This document shows, one piece after another, positions 38,995 to 46,479 of a stretch of 64,000 nucleotides of DNA (the stretch's first letter is position 1; every line of letters begins with the position of its first letter). The translations under genes and the position numbers were made by a program. Below the pieces are notes generated by a model. The model made no database searches. It saw only the letters and a program-made list of their open reading frames with translations, and was not told the origin of the DNA. Source of the stretch: CAVVIO01 sp963748095 (GTDB lineage Bacteria; Bacteroidota; Bacteroidia; Bacteroidales; UBA10428); contig CAVVIO010000034.1 of NCBI GenBank assembly GCA_963748095.1, positions 1 through 64,000 on the forward strand, read 5' to 3'.

Positions 38995-40527
38995 ATGAAA
39001 AGAAAGTCCATATATAATACAATTCTGGCTGCCTTTATAATTGCTGCAGGTATTTTTACAGCATGTACAAAGGAAAACACGGAAGTAAAATTACCTCCGC
39101 AGCTGGCTACATCCCAGGTATTGGATGTTAAATCCGACTCTGCAACTGTTATTGGTTTTGTAGTTGCTGCCGGTAGTGGTTTTACCGAGAAAGGTGTTTG
39201 TTACGGTACACAACCAGCTCCGACAATTGATGACAACAAAGTTGCGTATGATACCGTAAGTACACAGGCAACTTATACGGTTAAGCTGAGCGGTTTGAAT
39301 TACGCCACCAAATATTATGCGCGTGCGTATGCAACAGATGCAAGCGGCACAATATATGGTGATGAGCTTACTTTTACAACCATGCCGGTTGCTCCTACGG
39401 TTACAACTGCTGATTTCACAGCAAATACAGGAACTACTGCTAACGGTGGCGGTAACGTTACCAATGACGGTGGTGCTGATGTTACCGCACGTGGTGTATG
39501 CTATAGCACCGATCACAATCCTACAATTTCTAATAGTATGACTTCAGATGGTAGCGGAACCGGAACGTTTACAAGTTCTCTCAGTAACTTGAAGGGACTT
39601 ACAACTTATTATGTTCGTGCCTATGCAACCAACAGTGCCGGTACAAATTACGGTAACGAGGTTTCATTCACCACTCCCAAAGCAATTGTGACTTTATGGA
39701 TTGCAGGTGATTACCAGGGCTGGGATCCTGGCGGAGCTACTGATTCCCTGATGAATACGGATGCTGATCCAACTGTCAAGGGATATGCTTATATTTCAAC
39801 AACCGGCGGATTTAAATTTGTTGGTGAAAAAGACTGGAACGGAACAAACTATGGCGACGGAGGTTCTGCAGGAACATTAAGCACTGATCCCGGAGCTGGA
39901 AATCTGAGTGTATCAACTCCCGGTTATTATTGGTTCAATTTAGATCTGAATAACCTGACCTATACTGCCACTCTTACCACATGGGGTGTAATTGGCGCTG
40001 CAACAGCCGACAGATGGAATTCTGACCAGGCAATGACTTATAGCCCATTGTTAAAAAGATGGTTCGCTACAATACCGATGACAGCAGATGAATTCAAATT
40101 CAGGGCTAACGGTGCATGGGATATTAATTATGGCGCAGGTGCAGAAGCCGGTCAATTAGAATTTAACGGATCCACAAATCTGGCGGCTACAACAGCAGGA
40201 ACTTATAGTGTAATGCTGGATTTATCAGCTCCTCTTAATCCCAATTATGCACTTACACAATGGAGTATAATAGGCGCAGTTACTGCAGGTGGAGACTGGA
40301 GTACTGATCTGGATATGACTCCCAATTCTGATAATACCTGGACGGTTACAGGAACATTTCCTGCCGGAGAATTCAAATTCAGGGCAAATCATGAATGGGT
40401 TATTGACTTAGGCGAGGGAGCTACGGCCGGTACGTTAGAGTTTGGTGGTAGTAATTTATCCATAGCTACTGCTGGTACTTATACTATTACTTTGGACCTC
40501 GCTAACGGTACTTTTACTATTCTATAA
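38995..40527 (+). CDS. susF: SusF-like starch-binding lipoprotein with three binding modules
   Basis: 510 residues with lipobox FTAC (C24). Two FN3-like repeats (about 35-130 and 133-228; GVCYGTQPAPTIDD and GVCYSTDHNPTISN, both followed by YYVRAYATNSAGT-like strands) precede three SusE/SusF-type starch-binding modules (about 232-325, 330-415, 420-510). The modules share the pattern WxIxGA...W, EFKFRANGAWDINYG / EFKFRANHEWVIDLG and a glycine-rich turn. Three modules match the number in SusF. It is the last gene of the sus operon and is followed by a strong terminator. Confidence 0.85.
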   Translation: MKRKSIYNTILAAFIIAAGIFTACTKENTEVKLPPQLATSQVLDVKSDSATVIGFVVAAGSGFTEKGVCYGTQPAPTIDDNKVAYDTVSTQATYTVKLSGLNYATKYYARAYATDASGTIYGDELTFTTMPVAPTVTTADFTANTGTTANGGGNVTNDGGADVTARGVCYSTDHNPTISNSMTSDGSGTGTFTSSLSNLKGLTTYYVRAYATNSAGTNYGNEVSFTTPKAIVTLWIAGDYQGWDPGGATDSLMNTDADPTVKGYAYISTTGGFKFVGEKDWNGTNYGDGGSAGTLSTDPGAGNLSVSTPGYYWFNLDLNNLTYTATLTTWGVIGAATADRWNSDQAMTYSPLLKRWFATIPMTADEFKFRANGAWDINYGAGAEAGQLEFNGSTNLAATTAGTYSVMLDLSAPLNPNYALTQWSIIGAVTAGGDWSTDLDMTPNSDNTWTVTGTFPAGEFKFRANHEWVIDLGEGATAGTLEFGGSNLSIATAGTYTITLDLANGTFTIL

Positions 40528-40612
40528 TATATTTTATATTCTAAAATTTAATTTAAGTCAGTAAGTTTCATAAAAGTTAGGAAAAAGTTAATTTAAATTA
40601 GAGTTGTCTTTG

Positions 40613-40652
40613 AAAAGAGGCCGTTCCGGAATTTGGAACGGCCTCTTTTTTT
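40613..40652 (+). terminator. Strong terminator of the sus operon
   Basis: GAGGCCGTTCC / GGAACGGCCTC stem with 7-base loop, flanked by A and T tracts, 85 bases after the susF stop. Confidence 0.85.
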
Positions 40653-40718
40653 AGTGATACTTATAATCAGACGATGCTTTATAGAATAGCGATGATGTTT
40701 TAAGAAAGTCACCACTTC

Positions 40719-40790
40719 GTCCAAGGCTGTAAAAAAAACAAAAAACGGTCCAAGGTTAAGCGATAGCAGTCCCTGGTCTTTTTGTCTGGA
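40719..40790. repeat. Hairpin-forming repeat, left copy
   Basis: Shares GGTTAAGCGATAGC and flanking (T/C)CAAGG / (T/C)TGG arms with a second copy at 42418-42490. The two copies bracket the Rhs fragment and its partner gene. Confidence 0.6.
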
Positions 40791-40887
40791 ACAATGATTT
40801 GTGTGATTGAATGATATCCATGATTAAATTTCTGCTTCACAAAGAATTTGATTTTACCTGGAATAAATTTATCTTTAAAAAACAAAA

Positions 40888-41102
40888 ATATTAACAGACG
40901 AAGGCAAAATAGTGTACAACGCGGGAACATATTCATACCAGTATTTCTTAAAAGATCATCTAGGGAAATGTACGTGCCGTGATAGACCAGAACCAAAGCC
41001 TGGTTCAGGCTACCGACTATTACCCGTTTGGTATGCAAATCCCACTGAAAGGAGATCGGCACACAGAAATACCTGTACAACGGCAAGGAATTACAGGAAG
41101 AT
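40888..41102 (+). pseudogene. Rhs/YD-repeat core remnant, frameshifted
   Basis: Fragments of the conserved Rhs core in three frames: TYSYQYFLKDHLG, then after a shift VRAVIDQNQSLVQATDYYPFGM, then after another shift KYLYNGKELQED, which runs into the following open frame. The 5' part of a normal Rhs gene (hundreds of YD repeats) is missing; sequence before about 40888 shows no Rhs similarity. It is therefore a broken or orphan Rhs end. Dropping one base near 40969 restores the first junction. Confidence 0.75.
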
Positions 41103-41786
41103 GTGGATTGGTATGATTATGGGGCACGAATGTACGACCCGGCTATAGGGAGGTGGCATGTGTTGGATCCTTTATCGGAAAAGAGCAGAAGATGGAGCCC
41201 TTATAATTATGCTGTTGATAATCCAATTCGATTTATTGATCCTGATGGAATGATCCCGGGGCTCCCCGGAGATCCAGTAACGGATTTAATTTTCTCAATT
41301 GCGGCTAAAAGAACGTTAAAACAAGAAAAAAATAGAGAAAATTTTAATTCAGTCGCAAAGACTCTCCTTAAAATGGAACCTACAAAAACTAAAACTAAAG
41401 GAGAAGATATTATTTCAATGGAAGCAGGAATTACTATTATTAATACTAAAGCTTTAACTATTGATATTAAATTTAAGTCTGCAGTTAATGAAGATAAAGG
41501 GCTTGTAACCAGTGTAAAAGCAGAAGCAGTTGCCGGGAAAACTTTGGGTGGTTCATATGAAGCCTCAGTATATGAAGGAGAAGATGGGAAAGCAAAAACT
41601 GAAACAAAAACAGATGCTGGACCTGTTAACCCTTCTCTGAATCCATCTCCAGTTAAAGTGAATGTTTCAGCAATGAAGAGAACTTGGGAAGGACTTAAGG
41701 AATCATTTAATAACTTAATTGACGAAACGGTTAAAGAAATTACAAATCCCCAAAGAGAATATTATGATAAAAAAAGGACTCAGTAA
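41103..41786 (+). CDS. Rhs core end with variable C-terminal tip
   Basis: 227 residues from a GTG; the true reading probably enters from upstream. Residues 1-50 are the end of the Rhs core (YDYGARMYDPAIGRW, SPYNYAVDNPIRFIDPDGM). After the conserved DPDGM boundary comes a unique tip of about 170 residues: a basic helical start (AAKRTLKQEKNREN), a beta-rich middle (TIINTKALTIDIKFKS, LGGSYEASVYEGEDG) and a helical end. I do not recognise the tip. In Rhs systems this position holds a toxin paired with a downstream immunity protein. The next gene overlaps by 23 bases. Toxicity is inferred from architecture only. Confidence 0.65.
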   Translation: MDWYDYGARMYDPAIGRWHVLDPLSEKSRRWSPYNYAVDNPIRFIDPDGMIPGLPGDPVTDLIFSIAAKRTLKQEKNRENFNSVAKTLLKMEPTKTKTKGEDIISMEAGITIINTKALTIDIKFKSAVNEDKGLVTSVKAEAVAGKTLGGSYEASVYEGEDGKAKTETKTDAGPVNPSLNPSPVKVNVSAMKRTWEGLKESFNNLIDETVKEITNPQREYYDKKRTQ

Positions 41787-42258
41787 ATTCATTTTAGCAA
41801 TACTTTGGTATACATTTATTATTTTAGGAATAGCTATTATTATTGATAGTATAGCTATAATTAAAGCCTTATACATAGAAAGTCTTAGTGTATTTATATT
41901 TATTTTAATTTTTCTACTTTTTGAATTGGTATGTTTTATAGCTACAATAAAATTATTAAGGGATAAATTTTCAAAGTATTTATTTTTTCTAATAATATTT
42001 TATTGGGTTGCCCAAATTATAGCTTTCGGAATAAAAGGGAATATTTATGCTTTTACAACAGGACCTGAAATTTCAGTTTTTATTAAATACATTGGGACAA
42101 TCGAATGGGGTCATTTTTTTAAATTTTGGAGTCAAGAATTTTCAATAAAATTAAATACTGATAGTAATAGAGTATATTTTGGTGTTAATATTATACCCTT
42201 AATACTTTCAATAGCATTGGTATATCTAAATAAGAAGATTAATCGTTCGACCGATTAA
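41764..42258 (+). CDS. Four-helix membrane protein, possible immunity protein for the Rhs tip
   Basis: 164 residues from the ATG at 41764, which overlaps the end of the Rhs tip by 23 bases in another frame. About four membrane segments: FILAILWYTFIILGIAIII, VFIFILIFLLFELVCFIAT, YLFFLIIFYWVAQIIAFGI and NIIPLILSIALVYLN. No family is recognised. Base composition is distinctly more AT-rich than the core genes, fitting horizontal origin. Membrane-located immunity proteins usually guard against membrane-acting toxins, so the pair may be a toxin/immunity module; this is inference. Confidence 0.6.
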   Translation: MIKKGLSKFILAILWYTFIILGIAIIIDSIAIIKALYIESLSVFIFILIFLLFELVCFIATIKLLRDKFSKYLFFLIIFYWVAQIIAFGIKGNIYAFTTGPEISVFIKYIGTIEWGHFFKFWSQEFSIKLNTDSNRVYFGVNIIPLILSIALVYLNKKINRSTD

Positions 42259-42290
42259 CAGTTGTACCGTCAATTGTATAAAGAGAAAAA

Positions 42291-42317
42291 GAAGCCCGGC
42301 ATTGTTCGGGTTTTTTG
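42291..42317 (+). terminator. Terminator after the membrane-protein gene
   Basis: AAGCCCG / CGGGTTT stem (one G-T pair) followed by a T run, about 35 bases after the stop at 42258. Confidence 0.65.
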
Positions 42318-42417
42318 TTTATAGTGCAGCAATATTTTTATTAAAGAAGTCTTTAAACTTTTTCTTGGTCAGGAAGGTCTCAATCATTTTAAAGACTATA
42401 CTTTTTTTCCCCTACTA

Positions 42418-42490
42418 GTCCAAGCTTGTAAAAACAAAAACTGGTTCAAGGTTAAGCGATAGCGGTCCTTGGACCTTTTTGTTTTTGGTT
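42418..42490. repeat. Hairpin-forming repeat, right copy
   Basis: Second copy of the element at 40719-40790. The arms CAAGG and CCTTGGACC can pair around GGTTAAGCGATAGCGG; a T-rich tail follows. Confidence 0.6.
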
Positions 42491-42564
42491 CTTAAACCGG
42501 ATCATCAACAGAGTTCCAATATTCCCGGCAATAGAGTGTCAAATCGTACATTAGTCCGGTCCTG

Positions 42565-42960
42565 GCTCCCCCCGGCTACGGACATAATTAACAGAAATAA
42601 ATAAAAACATGCAAACAAGGGAAGTTGTAATTCGTAATTCAAGGTGTTTTCTTCTGTTAACCCCACTAGGCGTAGAATGCCCAAATAATGAGCACAACAA
42701 ATAAACAAAGCGACTAAGCGTAGTTTTTTTAACTACGCTTTTTTATTTGAATGTTTGTATTGAATGATAATATCTCTCGTCGTAGTTTGAACTACGACAA
42801 AACAGAAAATTCCTGCTTTAAAAATTACGGATGACTTACATGGAAAATCCTGTCCGTTCAGGCTGGGTGGTCAATCCTGAAGATTATTTATATAGTCCAG
42901 CCAGAATTTATGCTGAACTGGAAGCATTGATAGAAATTGACAGGATATAAGAGGTGTAGA
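42565..42960. repeat. REP-like palindromic element with transposase tail, copy A
   Basis: Three parts: a leader with CGGCTACGGACATAATTAA (42574 on), two palindromes (AAGCGTAGTT-T5-AACTACGCTT at 42716-42740 and GTCGTAGTT-TG-AACTACGAC at 42779-42798), and the tail of a Y1 transposase gene. The same parts recur at 43780-44050, 44115-44420 and 46225-46370. Confidence 0.75.
42831..42950 (+). pseudogene. REP-associated Y1 transposase (RAYT) C-terminal remnant, copy A
   Basis: A 39-codon frame encoding MENPVRSGWVVNPEDYLYSS-like sequence (YLYSPARIYAELEALIEID), the characteristic end of IS200-like/REP-associated tyrosine transposases (NPVRAG...PEDY.YSSA). The catalytic HUH and Tyr part is missing. 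A near-identical remnant lies at 44291-44410. Confidence 0.7.
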
Positions 42961-43146
42961 TGCAATCTATACCTGACGACAAGGCAGGTCCGGGCAAGCG
43001 TGATAACTTACTGGCTGAAATTGCACAATTTACGACAGGTACAATACATGGCTGGTCATCGCTACATTAGCAGCACTGAGGCTTACCTGATAAACGATAT
43101 AGAAGATTTACATGAGGATATAAATAAATATCATCCAATTGGATAA
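42951..43146 (+). pseudogene. Tyrosine recombinase C-terminal remnant
   Basis: Encodes YLTTRQVRASVITYWLKL, then VQYMAGHRYISSTEAYLIND and EDLHEDINKYHPIG, i.e. the last 60-odd residues of a XerC/D-like integrase with the box II Arg region, the GHR motif and the nucleophilic Tyr. The N-terminal two thirds are absent, so it cannot be active alone. It abuts repeat copy A. Confidence 0.7.
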
Positions 43147-43189
43147 AATAAAACTAAAATGTAATTTAATCGTTAAATTAGCAGACAGA

Positions 43190-43429
43190 ATGCCAACAGT
43201 ATTAAGAATAAAAGGTTACAGGTTCTTCTTTTATAGCAACGAAACCGATGAGCCAATGCATATCCATATAGAGAAAGCCGAAGCCATTGGTAAAATGTGG
43301 ATACATCCCACTATCGAAGAAGTCTATTTTTATGGATTTACGACAAGAGAAATAAAAGAAGTAAAGGCCATAATAGCAGAACATATTGAATTATTAAAAT
43401 CATCATGGAATGAGTACTTCGGGCAATAA
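43190..43429 (+). CDS. DUF4160 protein
   Basis: 79 residues from ATG at 43190. MPTVLRIKGYRFFFYSNE, EPMHIHIEKAEAIGKMW and the helical tail EIKEVKAIIAEHIELL match DUF4160. It overlaps the next gene by 20 bases. DUF4160 and DUF2442 genes are often neighbours in bacteria, and a toxin-antitoxin-like role has been suspected; none is shown here. The pair lies between two copies of the palindromic repeat. Confidence 0.8.
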   Translation: MPTVLRIKGYRFFFYSNETDEPMHIHIEKAEAIGKMWIHPTIEEVYFYGFTTREIKEVKAIIAEHIELLKSSWNEYFGQ

Positions 43430-43766
43430 AATACGGAATATAAGGGCAAAAGACCCTATTGATGTGTTAATCTTTGAAAAAGGTTTACGTGTTAAACGAG
43501 TTATAATAGATAAAGACCTGGATTTAATCGGGTTAATCCTGAATAACGGTAAAATATTGGAAACAAGCCTGTCAGAATATCCACGATTAGCAAAAGCCGG
43601 GGAAGAACAGCTTACAAAGTGGAAATTAACCGGAAACGGTGTGGGAATAACCTGGCCCGAACTGGATGAAGATTTATCTGTAAAAGGGTTTATAAAAAAC
43701 ACAGCGATAAAAGAAATGCTGGAGCACCTAAGGTCTCCTGTACCAAAAAATAAGACCATAGCATAG
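43410..43766 (+). CDS. DUF2442 protein
   Basis: 118 residues. The middle, LDLIGLILNNGKILETSLSE followed by YPRLAKAGEEQLTKW, and the motif GVGITWPELDEDLSVKG are the DUF2442 core. An N-terminal extension of about 20 residues precedes it. It overlaps the DUF4160 gene, so the two are translated together. No signal or membrane segment. Function unknown. Confidence 0.8.
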   Translation: MSTSGNKIRNIRAKDPIDVLIFEKGLRVKRVIIDKDLDLIGLILNNGKILETSLSEYPRLAKAGEEQLTKWKLTGNGVGITWPELDEDLSVKGFIKNTAIKEMLEHLRSPVPKNKTIA

Positions 43767-43779
43767 TAAATTGCTTTTA

Positions 43780-44050
43780 CCCCAACTAAGCGTAGAATGC
43801 CTGAATAGCAAGCACAATAAAAAACAAAGAGACTAAGCGTAGTTTTTTAAACTACGCTTTTTTATTTAAATGTTTGTTTTGAATGATAATATCTCTTGTC
43901 GTAATTTGTACTACGACAAAACAGAAAATCCCCGCTGTCCGTAGCGTCCCCGGCTACGGACATAATTAATAGAAATAATTAAAAACATGCAAACAAGGGA
44001 AGTTGTAATTTGTAATTCAAGGTGTTTTCTTTTGTTAATCAATGATTAAA
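43780..44050. repeat. REP-like palindromic element, copy B
   Basis: Palindromes AAGCGTAGTT / AACTACGCTT (near 43834-43858) and a mutated second hairpin, then a GTCCGTAGC / GCTACGGAC hairpin (43937-43961) and the leader seen in copy A. It lacks a transposase tail. It follows the DUF2442 stop directly and may act as its terminator. Confidence 0.7.
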
Positions 44051-44114
44051 GCAATATATTAGTAAAACCAACAAAACCGGAATTTTATGTCAACATCAGG
44101 ATATAAAACTGGCT

Positions 44115-44420
44115 AAACCCCCTACCTAAGCGTAGAATGCCTGAATAACAAGCACAACAAAAAAACAAAGCGACTAAGCGTAGTTTTTTTAACTACGCTT
44201 TTTTATTTAAATGTTTGTTTTGAATGATAATATCTTTTGTCGTAGTTTGAACTACGACGAAACAGAAAATTCCTGCTTTAAAAATTACGGATGACTTACA
44301 TGGAAAATCCGGTTCGTTCAGGCTGGGTGGTCAATCCTGAAGATTATTTATATAGTTCAGCAAGAAATTATGCAGAACTTGAAACACTAATAGAAATTGA
44401 CAGGATATAAGGGTGCAGAT
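44115..44420. repeat. REP-like palindromic element with transposase tail, copy C
   Basis: Same two hairpins as copy A (AAGCGTAGTT / AACTACGCTT at 44176-44200; GTCGTAGTT / AACTACGAC at 44239-44258) and a near-identical Y1 transposase tail at 44291-44410. Directly upstream of the HipBST-like operon. Confidence 0.75.
44291..44410 (+). pseudogene. RAYT C-terminal remnant, copy C
   Basis: Encodes MENPVRSGWVVNPEDYLYSS followed by ARNYAELETLIEID, the end of a REP-associated Y1 transposase, with a few substitutions relative to copy A. Confidence 0.7.
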
Positions 44421-44497
44421 GCAATCTATCCCTCAGACTTGTGGGGGGGGGTATAATAAATCGCTAATGAAAAATTCATTTTGTATATTTTAAAAAA

Positions 44498-44637
44498 TAT
44501 ACCCGATCTGATATATTATTAACTGAAATATTTGTATTTATACCCGAAAAGGTATATTATTGCATATATAATATCTTTTATACCCGAAAAGGTATAAAAT
44601 TGAACAAATAATGATTTTTATACCCGTAAAAGGTGTA
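44498..44637. promoter_or_regulatory. Phased operator array of the HipBST-like operon
   Basis: TATACCCGAAAAGGTATA occurs at 44539-44556 and 44579-44596, with variants at 44498-44516 (right arm changed) and 44619-44637 (one extra base). Start-to-start spacing is 40-41 bp. The arms TATACC / GGTATA resemble the TATCC / GGATA arms known for HipB operators. The last copy ends 3 bases before the HipB-like start. Confidence 0.7.
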
Positions 44638-44640
44638 GTT

Positions 44641-44859
44641 ATGAAAGAAAATCTAGTACAGTTTGTAAAAAAAAGGCGTAAAATGCTTGGCCTTACTCAG
44701 GAAGAGTTAGCAGAAAAGGCAGGAGTAGGTCTACGATTTATACGTGACTTGGAGCAAGGCAAAGTTTCATTGCGTATGGATAAAGTAAACCAGGTATTAG
44801 CTTTATTTGGCCATAAATTGTTTCCTGTAGAGTATAAAAATTTAACTAAAGATGAATAG
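44641..44859 (+). CDS. hipB: HipB-like Xre antitoxin/repressor
   Basis: 72 residues from the ATG at 44641; a start at 44611 would place coding sequence over the last operator. The whole protein is a Xre/Cro helix-turn-helix: KKRRKMLGLTQEELAEKAGV, FIRDLEQGK, then LALFGHKLFPVEY, the usual HipB ending. It should repress its own operon through the four palindromes upstream and help neutralise the kinase. It overlaps the next gene by 8 bases. Confidence 0.85.
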   Translation: MKENLVQFVKKRRKMLGLTQEELAEKAGVGLRFIRDLEQGKVSLRMDKVNQVLALFGHKLFPVEYKNLTKDE

Positions 44860-45172
44860 AAAAGGAAAAGTATTTTATGATAATAGATTTTGCGGTATTA
44901 TTGAAGAAACAGAAACCGGTTATCGTTTTAATTATGATTTAAATTATGTAAATGATTCGGACCCTAAAGCGGTTAGTAAGACTTTGCCCCTATCTGAAAG
45001 GGCCTACACATCAAATACCATGTTCCCATTTTTTGATGGTTTAATTCCTGAAGGATGGTTGCTCGATATTGCACAAAAGCATTGGAAAATAAATGAAAGA
45101 GATCGTATGGGTTTATTATTGGCATGTTGCAAAGATTGTATTGGGGCAGTAAGTGTACAACCTATAACTTAA
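44852..45172 (+). CDS. hipS: HipS-like protein (separate HipA N-terminal subdomain)
   Basis: 106 residues matching the N-terminal subdomain 1 of HipA: GKVFYDNRFCGIIEETETGY, SKTLPLSERAY, MFPFFDGLIPEGWLLDIAQK, DRMGLLLACCKDCIGAVSV. In classic HipA this is fused to the kinase; here it ends with its own stop 2 bases before the kinase start. In E. coli O127 HipBST the same small protein, HipS (about 103 residues), acts as the antitoxin. By analogy this may be the true inhibitor of the kinase. Confidence 0.8.
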   Translation: MNRKGKVFYDNRFCGIIEETETGYRFNYDLNYVNDSDPKAVSKTLPLSERAYTSNTMFPFFDGLIPEGWLLDIAQKHWKINERDRMGLLLACCKDCIGAVSVQPIT

Positions 45173-45174
45173 GA

Positions 45175-46125
45175 ATGACAAAAGAAATTTGTTTATATTG
45201 TTACCAGGAAAATAATTCGGGAGTGAAGGATTATCATCCATCATGCAGTAAAAAATTATATGGTGTTGATAAACCTCCCATATTAAGTTATACTTTTTCT
45301 GAAATGTCAAAACTTGCAGAAAAAGTCATAAGTAATAGTGTCACAGTTCCCGGAGTACAAGCAAAATTATCTTTGCATTTGGATAAAAAAGGCAGCAGGC
45401 CATCTAAATTAACATTGGTTGGTTTATGGGGTGATTACATATTAAAACCTCCAACTGCAAATTATCCACAGTTACCGGAAAATGAAGACCTGAGTATGCA
45501 TTTAGCAGATATATTTAAAATAAAGGTTGTTCCACATTCACTTATCCGCTTAAAATCAGGAGAAATATCCTATATTACAAGAAGAGTAGATCGTGATAAG
45601 AAAGGGAAACTGCACATGGAGGATTTTTGTCAGTTATCTGAGCGATTAACTGAAGACAAGTACAAAGCTTCCATGGAACAGGTTGGAAAACTGATCCTTA
45701 AATATTCGTCAAATCCATTACTGGATGCAATAACGTTTTTTGAAGTAACAATTTTTTCTTTTATAACCGGGAATGCTGATATGCACTTGAAGAATTTCTC
45801 ATTACTTGATTACAGGAATGGATTAACAGGACTGTCACCGGCTTATGATTTGCTTTCAACACGGTTGGTAATACCAAAAAAGGAAGATAATGAAGAAATA
45901 GCTTTAACTTTAAATGGACGAAAAAGAAATTTTAAATTACAGGACTTTATTGTTTTTGGAGAAAAATTAAAAATGAATGAAAAGCAAATACAGAATTCAT
46001 TTAATAAATTCTCAAAACAATTAAACAAAGCATTAACTTTTGTTGATTTGTCTTTTTTATCATCTGATCTAAAAAAAGAGTATAGTAATTTAATTAGAAA
46101 ACGGGCAAAGTTATTGGAGTTGTAG
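45175..46125 (+). CDS. hipT: HipT-like Ser/Thr kinase toxin
   Basis: 316 residues from the ATG at 45175. It lacks the N-subdomain 1, like HipT. An N-terminal CLYC...HPSC cluster (C6, C9, H21, C24) looks like a small zinc knuckle. The Gly-rich loop is NSVTVPGVQAKLSL; S55 and T57 fall where HipT carries its autophosphorylated S-x-S pair. The catalytic loop is GNADMHLKNFSLL (D202, N207) and the metal-binding Asp is in SPAYDLLST (D225). HipA-type kinases phosphorylate aminoacyl-tRNA synthetases (GltX for HipA, TrpS for HipT); the target here is unknown. Confidence 0.85.
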   Translation: MTKEICLYCYQENNSGVKDYHPSCSKKLYGVDKPPILSYTFSEMSKLAEKVISNSVTVPGVQAKLSLHLDKKGSRPSKLTLVGLWGDYILKPPTANYPQLPENEDLSMHLADIFKIKVVPHSLIRLKSGEISYITRRVDRDKKGKLHMEDFCQLSERLTEDKYKASMEQVGKLILKYSSNPLLDAITFFEVTIFSFITGNADMHLKNFSLLDYRNGLTGLSPAYDLLSTRLVIPKKEDNEEIALTLNGRKRNFKLQDFIVFGEKLKMNEKQIQNSFNKFSKQLNKALTFVDLSFLSSDLKKEYSNLIRKRAKLLEL

Positions 46126-46224
46126 ATTAGAATTTATTGCAATAATACAGTTATTGTAAAATAACATTTTCTCATATTATAGAATCGATTACATTCTTTA
46201 GATTTCATCAAATCAACTTCGAAA

Positions 46225-46370
46225 TCCCCCTACCTAAGAGTAGCATGCCCAAATAACAAGCACAACAAAAAAACAAAGCAGCTAAGCGTAGTTTTTTTAA
46301 CTACGCTTTTCTATTGAAAGTTGGATAAGAATTATGCGATTTCTGGTAGTAATTTGAACTATGACGAAAT
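46225..46370. repeat. REP-like palindromic element, copy D (degraded)
   Basis: Carries TAAGCGTAGTT-T5-AACTACGCTT (near 46282-46307) and the ACAAGCACAACAAAA lead-in of copies A-C. The second hairpin is mutated and the transposase tail is missing. It lies just after the HipT-like gene. Confidence 0.65.
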
Positions 46371-46441
46371 ATAATCGGAATAAAATGCCAATATCTCAGA
46401 CATTCTTATTTTATAGATTCTTAAAGAAAGTTATAACCATA

Positions 46442-46479
46442 ATTCAATAGCCCCGGCATTAATACCGGGGCTATTGAAT
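46442..46479 (-). terminator. Terminator of the Rieske gene
   Basis: A long stem (ATTCAATAGCCCCGG with its complement) with an 8-base loop, touching the Rieske stop codon. No long T run, but the stem is very stable. Confidence 0.6.

Noticed and set aside
40709..41086. Minus-strand frame over the Rhs remnant
   Set aside because: It is antisense to clear Rhs core sequence and matches nothing.
44498..44637. Short CRISPR-like array
   Set aside because: The repeats are palindromic, differ at the edges, have about 22-base AT-rich gaps and sit at a hipB start; they are operators.
42565..46370. Integron with attC sites
   Set aside because: No integron integrase, and the repeats carry transposase tails and long T loops not typical of attC.
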